Positions 22,501-34,327 of a DNA stretch of 64,000 bases are shown in pieces. The stretch comes from Plasmopara viticola (Eukaryota; Oomycota; Peronosporomycetes; Peronosporales; Peronosporaceae): contig MBPM02000008.1 in the NCBI GenBank assembly GCA_001695595.3, positions 1,550,001 through 1,614,000 of the forward strand, given 5' to 3'. Position 1 is the first letter of the stretch; every line of letters begins with the position of its first letter. A model generated the notes under the pieces. That model had not been told where the DNA came from. It worked only from the letters and a program-made list of their open reading frames with translations, and made no database searches. A program made the position numbers and the translations under genes.

Positions 22501-25392
22501 TTCTCGACTCTATCGTTCGCACGCTAACAGAGCCCGACAGGCAGGCTCTCGACAAGGACGTGAGCTCCATCGACTTGACAGAAGATATTAAGCACATGAA
22601 AACGACGTCATCTCCTGATATCGGTGGCTTGACAGCAGGATTCTGCCAAGTCGCGCCGGACATGTTTGGTCAGTGCCTATCGCTGGTCTTCAATGATCGA
22701 CTCAAGCCCGGAAAACTGCTTGCATCGCAGTGCAAGTCGGCGGTGGTGCTGTTGCACAAGAAGGGATCGAGTGGAGATCTAGGCAATCACCGACCAATCG
22801 CGCTCATTCCACCCAATCGAAAGGTACTTTTGAAGGCGCTGACATATCGGCTGGAGTCCGCCATCCCAAATTTACTCCATACGGTTCAAAAAAACTTTTT
22901 CTTGGCCGCTCGATCCACCACCACCAACGTTTCTTGTCAAATCTCCAGGGCCTTGATCTTGATTGTCAGAAGACATCTGATCGAGTCAATTGGGATTACA
23001 TGTTCCGGTTGCTTGAGCGTATGGGGATCGGCACAGGCTTCACACGCTGCGTAAAGTTGCTCGATACGAATCCGCTGGCTCACCTGCTAATCAACGGCGT
23101 CATCCAGCCAGCGCTGCATCTTTCTCGCGGAGTGAAACAAGGAGACCCTCCATCCGCACTGCTGCTTTAACTTGACGATTGAGCCACTCGGAACATGCTG
23201 CGCCCACGCGAGGAGTACGGTGTGTGTCGTAACGACGACGATACTGCAACGAATTAAATCTTCGCAGATGACTCGACACTGATCGGCAGCTCCATCACAA
23301 ATCTGCAGGCACAGCTTGGGACTGTGAAGAAGTACTGCCAAGACTTGAAAGCAAGGCTGAACTTGTCGATGTCGGTGCTGCTAGCTCTAAACCGGAGTCA
23401 AGACTGTTCACACAAGCCCGGTTTTCGCGTCCTCGGACGCTCGGAATCGGTCAAGTATCTTGGCATTCCTTTCACTTAGTCGCCCGTCAACGATCGCATC
23501 CTCGAGTCACTTGACCAGCTTTTTATGAAGGCTTCAACCGTGATACCGTCGCGCTCAAACTCTTCGCGAGCGCCTCCTAATTGCTCAGACGATAGTGCTA
23601 TCGCGCTTATGGCATAGCGCACAGCACGTCTCAATTTCGTTGGCTGTCGTTAAAAGATGGCAGTGGACGCTAGGCCGATTTGTGCTGAGTCGCAAGTACG
23701 ACCGCGACGCTACATACATACAGCTGATCCCAAGTGAAATTTTTTATCCCAGTAAAGCTTTGATAATTTCCATAATAAAATATACCATCAAAGAATAAAA
23801 TCTAAACAACTAGGATCCGATATATCTTATTTTATGTTTATTGAAAAAACAATGTAAATGTTCACAACCATCTTGATGTTTTTACTAATAGCGTATTCTT
23901 TTGATCTTTGACGAGCAGATGGTGGTCTTGCTAATCCAAGTCTCGAAGCACAGCTTGAGCGGCAACGTTTCGTGCTTCTGATTTAGTTCGTAGCACAAGC
24001 TCTAGCGTCTGCCGGACGTTGGTGGACGACTGCTAGTACAGAGTTACCAAGGCCGATCCTTCCTCGGTACAGCAAATGCCATGCGCTCGATCTGCTTACA
24101 ATATCCTCACAGCGCCACGGTGAGATGATCAAGTGGAGTCACTCGTCAACTTGGTGGAAGACAACTTGAACCTGGTGGCACCGCTCGAGCTGGAAACGAC
24201 GTGGAACGAATCACCATCCAACGAGCGCATCGAGTGTGCACTTGTCCAGCCAATCTGATTTCACTCAGACGCCAGCCTTCACGACGAACAACAAATGCGT
24301 GGTGGCACGACTTTGGCGCATCGGCGCTGTATCGGTATGGTGGCAGAGCCGCAACGAAGCTTTCGCCTACACATCTCTCGCGTTTTCGGTCTTCGGTCGC
24401 CTGTTGACTATATGCGCGGTCAGCACACGTGGCCAGCACAAGTTTACTTCATGGATCGACACATTGACTTTACGCTGGTGGGCATCACACCAGTTCAACA
24501 AATTAAGTGGCTACGCGTGATGTATCACGAGGCGGCTCAGATCGCGGATCGGCTCAAATCGTGTGGTGCTGCTCTTTCGATACCTGACAGAGGTAGCCCG
24601 AGATTAAAACCATATGTCGGAGTCTTTAGCGACGAGAAGCTGCAATTGTTGTCTGCGATCCCACGCTCGGCGGTTTTGCGTATCGTATGAAAGCCAAAAC
24701 CACCAATAAATCCCTATCCGATGAAGGTCTATTGGGATTATATCGATGTCAGACACATCAGAAAGCACGCGAAGTGGGGCAAGCGAGTGCGGAAGGTACT
24801 GCTTTCCGACTTCGAGGACCTTCAGTTCAGATTGGCAATCCGACTTGGTTGCGCTTCTGATTTCTAGAGCATACAAATTTTGGCATCCGCACATGTGTGC
24901 GCGATAATTGTGTTGTAATTGAGTCAATACAACATCTGTCCTTTGACTGCTCGCTTGTGTCGGACTTGTGGCTACATGTGCTTGACATCACAAGCAGGCT
25001 ACTCAACACAAGCCGACGTGGTTCGACATCGCGCTTGCGCAAAGGGTGCGGGTGCGCGATAAGTGGAAGAACCATGCGGCAATCGCAACTGACGTATGGC
25101 ATGACCTCCGCGCAGTGGGGCTTCATTTTCTGTGGTCGGATTGCAATCGGTGTCTGTTCGACGGAATGTAGCACCACCGCTCCCGGCGCTACAAATGGGA
25201 TTCACGACATTTGCGGCGCACGTTCGACACTTTTATAGGCGCTTATATGGGATCGATGGTGAGCTGGCCTGGTCAAAATTGTGCGCAAGATGCAGTCCTA
25301 GCCGGCCATCGGCAAGTTCACCGATTTTCATCCTGGTATCACCAGTGTCCGCCAAACAGATGAACTGGATGGTCCAAGAACAATCCTATTAA
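19590..25392 (+). mobile_element. LINE copy L-I, near full span but broken
   Basis: The longest plus-strand LINE copy. ORF1 remnants: VVNGSMCDQLMFNIKLYPVH at about 19.6 kb and IMKKAIESSLAFNSAPSLKM at about 20.5 kb. ORF2 remnants run from 20.68 kb: an N-terminal helical region (FELTLMSIVPTLFANE), AP-endonuclease, reverse transcriptase and a C-terminal zinc motif. Stops and frameshifts break every part, so the element cannot move by itself. The 5' end abuts a copia scrap. The 3' end is followed within about 130 bp by the module ORF at 25.5 kb. Confidence 0.8.
20680..25392 (+). pseudogene. LINE L-I ORF2 (endonuclease-reverse transcriptase), broken
   Basis: The pieces, in order, are these. Endonuclease: KNGHLLIDNLLSKHGMLCIQ (21.2 kb) and HLVLGDLNTSMDSTLD (21.6 kb), the GDLN motif of the EEP nuclease fold. 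Linker at 21.9-22.3 kb. Reverse transcriptase: HKKGSSGDLGNHRPIALIP (22.75-22.8 kb), SRGVKQGDPPSALLL (about 23.12-23.17 kb) and the catalytic FADDSTLIG box at 23261. C-terminal: a C...E.I.H.....C zinc motif at 24.9 kb (NCVVIESIQHLSFDCSLVSD) of zf-RVT type. Breaks between these pieces include frameshifts near 21.57, 22.9 and 23.17 kb. It once encoded target-primed reverse transcription. Confidence 0.8.
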
Positions 25393-25486
25393 GCAGCATG
25401 ATATGCAATTTGAAAGAATTTACTGTCTGCTACAAGTTTGATCATTAATTTTCAAATTTACCGACTTAGGCTCAAGCGTCCCAGCA

Positions 25487-25900
25487 ACTCCAGTACTCGT
25501 CGGGTTAACGTTGGGCTCTCATCTGCGGACTGTGTTGTCTCCGGCTGCACCCGGAAGGGGGACGGGAGGCATGAGCCCAGTGGTGGGCCAACTTAATCGC
25601 CGGCTTGAGGAAGGTGCCGAACCCCTACAAGCTGAAGCTCGACTCGCCGGTGGAAAATCGAGCTCCCCTCTGCGGACAGAGACAAATCCGGCTGAATCCA
25701 AAAGCGGACGTGGGTATGAGCTCTGAGGTGAGCCCGCTTTCAAGCCGGCCCGGGGAAAGTGACGGTCTGGAGGCGGAACGAAGCGACATTGAGGTAGTCC
25801 TGCGTTTGAGCGCCAGAGGTAATTACACGTGCAGCCAGTTAGCTTGCACCTGGCGATGCATATGTTACACATATGACCGGAGCTCCAGCTGCTAACTTGC
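25487..25900 (+). pseudogene. LINE-linked module ORF, copy 2 (LRTVLSPAAP family)
   Basis: A frame starting before 25511 reads SHLRTVLSPAAPGRGTGGMS and continues for about 70 codons, stopping at 25726. The first ~30 residues match the N-terminus of the pseudogene at 62.4-63.6 kb. The rest diverges. It lies about 120 bp downstream of LINE L-I ORF2 in the same orientation. The downstream part keeps no recognisable chromodomain or Cys/His domain. Confidence 0.5.
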
Positions 25901-26059
25901 AGAAGTTACTGGAAAATTATGATCCGCGCGAAGGGTCCGATACGCCGTTTTTCGATTCGAAACGGGCACAAATGCAGAATCGAAACTCTACACACAAAAC
26001 CCACACTGAATTATGTACAACATCGGTGAAGTTTAGACTTTAAGCCAGGCAAGTCGATT

Positions 26060-26411
26060 AGTTTTGCTCTATCGTCTGACTTTATCGGAGCAGTCGGAAG
26101 ATTTGGAAGGAATTGCGCTTAAAAAGATCACCACCGATAAAGAAAAATATTGAAGTATCTCGGGTGAATCCCTCTGTTAGTCAAACTAGTTAAAGGTAGT
26201 CGTAAGTAATCTTACGCCGAAAATTAGGTGTAATAGTGTTTCATTGATCACGCATAAACAGAGCACTAATCATTTTAGACTCACTGCTCACGATTGCCTA
26301 GGTTGGGACGATCGAGTTATATTTTAGTTGTCTGAGAAATGCCCCCAGGCAAGCTATAAGTATCGACCATTTGCTAATTATGCGGGTGCTCTATCACTGA
26401 GCTATAGGGGC
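26060..26411 (-). repeat. tRNA-Thr repeat unit U3 (tRNA-like head plus spacer)
   Basis: Read on minus, a tRNA-like head (26340-26411) is followed by TTTCTCAGACAA, AGCAATCGTGAGCAGTG, GATACACCCGAGATACT-type and CTTTATCGGTGGTG blocks. The same blocks occur in the same order after the tRNA-Thr pseudogene at 58.94-59.2 kb. This is one copy of a unit about 0.5 kb long. Confidence 0.7.
26340..26411 (-). pseudogene. tRNA-Thr-derived pseudogene with intact acceptor stem
   Basis: The minus strand gives GCCCCTA...TGGGGGC, a fully paired acceptor stem (with a T-G wobble) and an intact D-arm (GCTC/GAGC). The anticodon stem-loop has decayed: the loop reads ATAATTA where the 58.9 kb relative has TTAGTAA. 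The T-arm no longer matches a B box. Confidence 0.6.
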
Positions 26412-26698
26412 AACACTGGTGACGATCCAACCTGCAATGCATTACACCTGCATACTCCAACGAAGTCTTACATCAGGAAAGTTACAATTTGACTCTCTAA
26501 GCTTTATATATTGAGAAATACATCAAATATATCTTTTCCATTAGAGCAGCCTACATAGCATTCAATCCGTCCTCAAACGGGCATCAAAACGGAAAGGTCA
26601 ACATCAAGCAACTTGGTCGGTAACATTAGTATACTCTGATTTAGGTGAAATCAACGATGTAGAAAAGAAGTAGTCGTAATATGCTAATACAGAAACCT

Positions 26699-26718
26699 TA
26701 CCACTGAGCTATAGGGGC
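26699..26718 (-). other. tRNA-Thr 5' fragment (about 20 nt)
   Basis: The minus strand reads GCCCCTATAGCTCAGTGGTA and then changes to unrelated sequence in the D-loop. LINE L-II starts on the plus strand right beside its first base. Confidence 0.65.
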
Positions 26719-29290
26719 CTTGTCAGTTTGCCGGTTAGCCCACAATTTGACTCTTCGAAGGAACCCCTTCCAATTTTTTGCCTTTCCAGCCAGTGTCAAA
26801 TTGGAGATTCCAGCTTGGTCGATTCTTCGCAGCAGCCCAGCGAGAGTATAAAGCAAGTGCTTCACCTTTCTTGTCCCCTTTAAGGTCTGCACAAAGTGTT
26901 ATTGGACAAATTTCGACAATTGGACCTGTCGCAGAGATAGAGCTGAAGAATGTGCAGATGGGCAAAAGTCTACTACATGTACCGTGACTTCGAACGCTCT
27001 CGCTACGTCTAGGTCGGATGCTTCCTCGTCCTTCCTGGAGAAAGACAATTGTTCAACCATGGTCGAATTACTCAATCAGCAAGAAGCTAATCGTCGAGAA
27101 AACGCTGAGCTCGTTGCTGCGCGTCGTCGTGTGGAGACAACAAAACCTCTTGCTTGCGGCATCGAAGCAATTGAGCACCAGTACGGTGGTAATGGTTGAT
27201 ATTCTTTCATCGTGTCTCGCATAAAAGCAGTAGCGATCATTTGCAAAAAATCGATGCAAAAATTCGTGGCGTCGCTCCTCGGTAAGCACCATGGTAATAA
27301 TGCTTTCCAGAGACTAAACGCCGATTTCGAAATCGATCAAGTCTTCAAACTCCCTGGCGGTAATCTTCGCATGAAGATCAGGTTAAAAGAATCATGTTTT
27401 CCACTCGAGAGAACAAAGGTGAATATCCTAGGAGATATCTTAATTTTAGAAAAATCACAGGGCTTGGTGGTAAATTGTTCATCGACATTTCTGATATGGA
27501 TTCGGACACGGACACGAACTTGATCCCAAATCGACTGTTTCCATTTGGATGCAAACCTGTGTACGACACTTTTCGCAAAATAAACCTAGCGACTGGCATC
27601 ACGTCGGCAACCTGGCGCGTATACTTCTTGTCGAGCATGTCCAGGCGCATTTATGGTGATTGTGACCAAGCGCTATTTGAGAACAATCTGCACACACGCA
27701 CGGGAAGAATGCGCCTTACCAGTCCAAATGCTTGCCATGCGGCTATCGCTTGCATCATGTAATTGATCTTGGCGCAAACATCAAATCCTTTCCAGCACCA
27801 GATCTGACGCATAAGACATCTCAGTAAGCAGCCGAAGACGTACGAGCACGCTGCAAAGATGACTTCAAATCCGTTCTGTAACTATTCTTACTGCAGATGG
27901 CAGTGCAGAGAACGGAGAAATGGGAAGTCCATCTCCAACAGCATGGAGCTCAGCATGGCATGAGATCCGCTGCCAATCAAATCGTCAACTTTTGAGGAAA
28001 CAACTTGGACCATATCTCGATTTTACCGGATTCAACGGCATAATATCATCTCTTGGAAGTGCGAAGGCCTCGCTGACGCCTGTCCAAAAGCCTATTCACG
28101 GAGCCGACGACGGCTTCGTCGATGCTCTTATCAAGTAGAAATGTGGCTGCAACTTGACTTTTCAACATACTAAAGCAGCTAGCCGCGCCACCACTGGATG
28201 GTGTCGCCACAACAAACTCTTTCCATGTGCTTCAATTGGTGGAAGTAGACCTCGTGTCGAAAAACGTGACTGCAGACACGAAGTACAGAGTCCGTCACTA
28301 GGATGTAAGTGTGGGTGTAAAGCACTTGACGCACTGAAAGCGTCAACTGAGTCCGTCGTCGAGAAGTACGGGGAAAAAATAGCGGTCAAGGCGTCACTCT
28401 TCAGAAATGACAAAATCGATGCTAAGTCAACAAGCATACTGACTGTCTCGCAGATACGGACAGGAAGGTGGACGGAGTGTGCAAAATCTTCAAGAACGCC
28501 ACAAACCCTGACAACATCACTTGGAACGCGTTCGATACTGCTCTCGCCTTGAACAGTGCATGATGGCAAAAGTAGTCAAGAAATGTACGAGCTTGCGCAG
28601 TCGCACAAAATCAACCTCATCTTATGTGCAACTACGCCGAACGAAGACACCACGTTTGGCGCAAAATGGAAAAAGCTGATGAGAGTATCAGCTCCATCAA
28701 AACGCAACGACATCTATAAGACTCGATGAATAATTGGACATTTTTCATAATGCCGTCTGTGCTCAATGTAACAACATTAAAATTGATCCATGTTGCGGGA
28801 GACGAGAATGGTGTGGCCGAGCCGCCCGCAGCCAACGCAACTTCGCCATCAATGACTCGAAGCTGTAGTACCGACGAGCTGACATCATAAAAGCCATTGA
28901 GCTTCTGCAGTGACTCGATGTCTTTCAGGAGGTAACTTTGTCATTGAACTTTTCTCTACTGTTTCATGCAGTACGTACCAAGCTCCGACCACAAGAAACG
29001 CACGAGCGTATTTACGTGAAGAAGTCGAGTATGGTAAGCCGCAATCCACTCAATCGGCTGGCTTCTTAAATACTGGGTTCAGTCTTCTTTTGAGAGATTG
29101 TCGGTCTTTCTGTGCGCACATTCGCTTTTTCCAGCGACACCTGTACGACCGGCAGCTGAGACAAGATCTGAAGCAAGTATTGACTCGCTGAAGATCCATT
29201 CTGTGTTTCACAGCTTCACTTGTCAGCACCCGGGCATCTCCCATAACCTGCGAGGCAGGCACCATCAAGACCTGTGCGCACATGAACAAA
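26719..29290 (+). mobile_element. LINE copy L-II with large internal deletion
   Basis: ORF1 parts are readable at 26984-27199 (TMVELLNQQEANRRENAELV), 27394-27762 (DISDMDSDTD..NLATGITSATWRVYF) and 28320-28560 (ALDALKASTESVVEK, then a shifted DRKVDGVCKIFKNATNPDNI). Then the C-terminal end of ORF2 appears directly at 29.1 kb (CAHIRFFQRHLYDRQ). Endonuclease and reverse transcriptase are missing, so most of ORF2 has been lost. Confidence 0.65.
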
Positions 29291-29292
29291 TG

Positions 29293-30300
29293 AACAACGT
29301 CTAGAAAAGAACACGGTTATTGTCGGCAAATATTGAGTTCATCCCAATCGTTTAAAAAACCGTGGTCCGAAGCTGTGGGTGCTATCTGGTCGGGCAGCCC
29401 GCCGGGCGCCCTTACGGGTAAAGCCTCATCACTTGAAGAACGTCCGAATTTCTTGGGGTCCGCTGCCGCAAGTCTCGCACTTGAGATAGCCATACGGTGC
29501 ACTTGGAGGGTAACAGGATACGAGCCAGCCGCGTTAAAGACCGGAGAAGGGGGCGCCTGCTTCAAAGCAGTGAGAAAGCGGCTTTGTAAGTCAAGATCTT
29601 TGTCTTCTGTGAACCCTGGGGGGCAGGGGTACCTTGATGAAGTCTGAGAGCTGAATCCCAGTGGTTATGGTGACCCGAAGAGGCCTAAAAGGCCAATTTA
29701 CCTGTGAGGCCATACCGGTCAGTAATTTTTTACTTTTACTGTGAGGCCCGGAAAAATCAAGAAATTTTTCACACCTCACGACGAATAAGATGCGAGGAAT
29801 TTTTATCTTATAAAGTATAACGATCCCAAAAATAGTCGGCCCACAGATTGGGCTGCGGGTTACGCTGTCGTGAAACGACGCGACAGTGTGCTGAAAGACC
29901 GGACTTCCGTTCAAGCACCCGAAGTCTCGATACGCGTGAGCAATTAACATGCAATGGGCGCTGTATGTGCTGCCCAAGTGCCAAAAGTTTCGGCTGTTGA
30001 TCGACCGCGGTTATCGAGCAACGTTGCCACGCACAAAGGGTCTAAAAGGCCTTTTTCGCCCGAAGTTGGAATCAAAACGGGGGCAAAAGTGTAGAAACGA
30101 AACCCTCCCAGGCCAATGATTGGATGAAATCCAAAAAAAAATACGGGAAAAACATAAATTATGTAATTTTCTTTTTTTCAGGAAAAAACATAAATTTTTG
30201 TAGATTCTTATTTGGGGGGAAAATGCATAATTATATATAGTACACTAGAGTGCTTATGAACAGATATTACGCCAGGCAAGTTGGGTAGACATTCGCCAAT
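29293..30300. other. Unassigned GC-rich stretch with overlapping frames
   Basis: A 104-codon plus frame (29333-29647) and an 82-codon minus frame (29317-29565) overlap. The base content is higher in GC than the surroundings. A CTAAAAGGCC string occurs twice (about 29.69 and 30.04 kb) and TGTGAGGCC twice (about 29.70 and 29.74 kb), which suggests LTR or leader sequence of a lost element. I recognise no protein family. Confidence 0.35.
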
Positions 30301-30320
30301 ATTACATAATATAGACGACC

Positions 30321-30340
30321 TTCAACTGAGCTATAGGGGC
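30321..30340 (-). other. tRNA-Thr 5' fragment (about 20 nt)
   Basis: The minus strand reads GCCCCTATAGCTCAGTTGAA and then diverges. As at 26.7 kb, LINE sequence (L-III) begins on the plus strand beside its first base. Confidence 0.65.
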
Positions 30341-31900
30341 AATTTGCCTCGTCGAGCACAAGTCTTTCTAGTCAATAACAGAAGTACCCTAACCCATTTC
30401 TCGCCTTCCTCTTTGAGTCCAATGAACCCGATCAACCCTCTCCCCCTACCTTCCTGTGAGATGCGCAATGATAGTGCGAACCCACTCGCTCCCACGACCG
30501 GACCCGTCTATTTAACGACGGAGATGGTAAGGCCTCTTAGTGACTCTTCAGCCAATAAAACGAATGCTGCGACACCTGCTGCAAATGAGTGTGTGGTAAC
30601 AGATGATAGCTTATCCGCAAGCACTTGGTTGACAAATGCACCATCATCCATCAAGGTTGGTGACGTTAGCAGCCTAATGAAGCCTAGTGGCCAGCCATCC
30701 TCTGAAGACGGAGACGCTTCTCGAGCCGTCGACGTGGGCAGTGGTATGACAGTGTCTCTTCAAAGTACTGACATGTCCCTCGCTGTCGGCAACTCCATCA
30801 ACAACGATGCCGAACCCAGCGACGAAGCCTCGGGCGATACGGCTATGACTGGCGAACACCCGATTAGTGAGACAGCGGTGCCAAACGTGTCGGTCTGTGC
30901 GCTTCTAGCCCAAGACGACGAGCTTCGGCGCGACACAACTTGGGTGTCCTTATAACACCTCAACCGTCTGCGGTCGATATTGAAATCATCGACGCACTCT
31001 GGTCATTCGTTGCGTCTCAAATGGAGCAATGGTATCATGGTGATTGATACCGAACGAGCCGTGACAAAACCCGCTTTAGAAAACGATGACGCCGTTGTCC
31101 GGCAAAAGTCATCAGGGCAATCTCCTCGAGCATCTGTACCAGACTTACATATCGGCCAAATTTATAAGCTCTCCGTAGCAGTGTGTGTTAGGGTCGAGTA
31201 AGAAGAAGCGTGCATACTCTTTGGGCGCACGTACGTGAATTTCTTCTGGTAGCGTCTTCCGTCTGAAGGATTTTGACGTCCTGAGCGCGAGGCACTTCAT
31301 CGACATCTTCAACGTCGACTTCGACCCGAAACGAACCTCAACAAGCGAAAATTGTTTCATCTTGGATTCAACCTCGTGTAAGACTTGCTCCGCAAAGTTG
31401 ACCTCGCAACGAATTTCCCTTCTGCACATAACTCAGCCGTGTTTAGGGGATCTGATGGTCTATAGCTCCGTCTGTAATTAGGTGCCCTTCAACAGCAAAT
31501 TCTATCTCGTATATGAAGAAGACACGCCTTACCAGTCCGAGAGATTGACGTTTGGCTATCTTTCGCATCACGGCTTCAACTTTTAGCACATCCAAAAATG
31601 TCTTTTCTTTTCCTGATTAAGCAAGCAAACCAACCTTAGCTCCTCCGTCGCGACAGCAACAACAACGTCTGACGATGTATGCATATGCCACAGGTCCAGA
31701 GATGGTGACCAAGCAAATCTTGCTGCAGAGGATGGCTAAGCGATCGAAGAAGGTGAAAGCTTAGCTTCAACGATCAACTCAGTATGGTCAGCACTGAGCT
31801 ATCAACCAATTTGCCAAGCTAACAGCCAAGTCAGACGACTCGCTCTCGATCTCGACGTCCAGCGCCTCGGATAGCAACTGCGCCTTCCAGTAGTCTCAAA
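30341..31900 (+). mobile_element. LINE copy L-III (ORF1 only)
   Basis: The frame 30281-30955 gives a long Ser/Thr/Ala/Asp-rich N-terminal ORF1 segment from a likely start MNPINPLPLPSCEM at about 30.42 kb. It continues in broken frames with IGQIYKLSVAVCVRVE (31.17 kb) and, at about 31.48-31.58 kb, FYLVYEEDTPYQSERLTFGY, equivalent to LYPVHGKDAPIASERLPFSF at 19.65 kb. ORF2 is absent. This copy shows the ORF1 N-terminus best. Confidence 0.65.
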
Positions 31901-33240
31901 ATTCCGAAGAAATCCATCTTGCTAATTTGCGATCCCGATCGCGTCCTTAAACCGTGTCGAACAAGAAAAAACGCCTTTAAGCTCACACGTCCCTTTCAAA
32001 AACAGTATACACATAATTGATACGAATTGTGTATGCTTAATCGATCTTGTTTATACATATCTGTTCGTACACAGGTCGTATAAATTGTTGAGTCTTGTCC
32101 GAAGTCCCTAGAGGTTGTATCGAAATGTTTTTTTATATTATACTGTGGGCACAATACGCATTCTGGACCCATGTGCGAATAATTGATAAGGCAAGGAAAA
32201 GATCTTAGCCATATCTATTGTTCTTGGCTTAATAAGCGGGAAGTTGATAGTGCTATTGGTATGACAATAGGGACAGATCGTCGTGCCTATTAAAAACAGT
32301 GGATTTTACACGAACTATTTGCTCGAATGCTGTTTTTTTGTTTTCATCAATCATTCACAACTGTGTAAATACCAAGTATCGTTTCGTAAGTTGAACTAAA
32401 TCTCGATGCAATCTAATTAAGGATTCTAGAACCAGACACTTTAGTATGCAAACTTGATCTACTACGGTTCCGTATGCGCGCGAATTACCGGAGCTTCAGA
32501 CTTGTGTCAAATGATTGACAAAATACTATCCGAGATGCAGATAGTCATACGTGATGGTTCGTCAATTGTTTTGTGCGAAAATTTCGCTGTTCAAAAGAAT
32601 AGTGTGGCTATATTCGTAGCAAATTTCGGACGCTTAACCAAAGAATAGCCGGACGATATACAAAAAAATAATGCTTGATACTCTCTGATAAATTTCTTAG
32701 GTTGTTATGATAGTATGGATCGATCGTTGTGTAATTTTCTTACTACGTTTCAAGATATTGCTACCGACATGATAACATTATCGCATATTAGCCTTCTTAC
32801 GGCTCGTCTCTCGCACAAACCAACTTACGCACGAGTGATTAGACCTACGAAAGATTATCTGCACATAGTATCGTTTGTGAACCTCTTCACAATAGGCCGA
32901 AGTCGTACACATACAGGAATAAAACAGGTATTTACATTGTACACTTTAAGATGAAAAACTAGCCAAAAGTGGCTTGCGTAGAAATGTAACTTATCTTAGC
33001 TTTAAGCACAAAAAAAAATGTGGTCACAAGCGCGAGTGATTGGCAAGGCAGAGAAGAGAACTGACATGTTTTAAGACATTCTGCTTTTAATAATAGCGAC
33101 TCTCTATACTATCATGACAACTAGAGAAAAACATCAGGAAGTCACGCGGCATGTGGTCAGTCACTTGGCCCTTGTTGTACACCAACCGCAACGGTCGACC
33201 GTTAAACGTACAAACACCGATAGCAGCCACACCAGCACAG
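31900..33240. other. AT-rich, no gene recognised
   Basis: Frames of 64 and 79 codons only, without recognisable motifs. Nothing else seen. Confidence 0.4.
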
Positions 33241-33244
33241 CAAC

Positions 33245-33580
33245 TTGTTAAAAATGATGCTGCGGCTGTGTGTGATGTGCATATCTTGCATGTTCTGAAA
33301 AGCGGTGACAACTGATAGATCGGTAGCTACTAGTAACCGGATAGACTGTATGTAAACAGTCTTGTTTACCGCTGGAACTGAGTGTGGGTGCACAACCATG
33401 CTTATGGGTCCACGGTAGGTTCATAGTGGGTACAGAACCTTTCAAAATGTAAGAGAAATCGAGAAAGCGTAGATGTAGCGGTAGTGCGAACTAAGTCTTA
33501 AATACGTATTTTTGTTTTTACCAATTCGATCGCAAACTGTCGGCGTCTTAATTCTCTGCATCTCGCCTTACTTTATACGA
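33245..33580 (+). repeat. LTR-like dispersed repeat R1
   Basis: Starts TGTTAAAAATGATGCTGCGG and ends near CTCTGCATCTCGCC. It is cognate to R2 (35.3 kb), R3 (36.4 kb, split by copia), R4 (47.3 kb) and R5 (49.0 kb), which share a '(g/t)tRaagg.at..tgcggctgt' start and a 'caagccgtctt...ctctgcgtccgacc' end. It is probably a solo-LTR or non-autonomous family; the exact ends are unresolved. Confidence 0.5.
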
Positions 33581-34254
33581 CAAGTGATCTACACACCCTC
33601 AGTGCCTACGCGCGTGCTTATTTACGTAAAAGCTTCGATGAACTCCAGGTACCTCATTGCGCGGTTTATTTCAAAAATTGGAGAAACGCCCGCCCTTTTT
33701 GCGAAGCAGAACAAATTGCTTTTCTGCGCTCGCTACATCGCAAACATCTTCCGCTTCAAGTCGAGATAAAATTAGTACGCCAAGAAGAGTGTGAGTGTTG
33801 TCGAGCTGAAGATCAAATCTGATTGGTTTCAAGACGAGTAGCAGCTGCCAAGATCATACGGCAGTACAGACGCCATACTACTGAGCAAAGAGGGCAGTTG
33901 CTACTAGACGCAAAACAATATTATATCAGATTTTGAACCACATTCTGACAGTCTGGTGTCCAATGATTTGGCCTATTTTTAATTTTCCGGGTCTCGATAT
34001 AATAAGTATTTTGCTGATATGATCCACTTCATAGTACAAACCCCATAACCAATGGAAAGTTCGATCATTCGGTGTTACATATTTTTTGTTTTAAATACTG
34101 TCAACATATTTAGTAAGTAAATGTTTGAAAGTAATTTTATTTCTTCCCTCCATGTTCGTCGTGCTAGAAGTATAATCTTCATAATTCAGCCCTAAACGTC
34201 GGACTAGCAATTGCTTTTCGTGTCTTGACTAAAATCTGATTTCTAAAAACAGTT

Positions 34255-34327
34255 TACGCGACGCGGGACTCGAACCCGCAACCCCCAGATTCGAAGTCTG
34301 ATACGCTATCCATTGCGCCAGCCACGC
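34255..34327 (-). tRNA. tRNA-Arg (anticodon UCG)
   Basis: A 73-nt cloverleaf: acceptor GCGTGGC/GTCGCGT (G-U pairs at ends 1-72, 4-69 and 6-67), D-stem GCGC/GCGT, anticodon loop CTTCGAA giving UCG, T-stem GCGGG/CCCGC with loop TTCGAGT, and discriminator A. No intron. A TTTTT run follows on the minus strand (Pol III stop). Confidence 0.93.
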
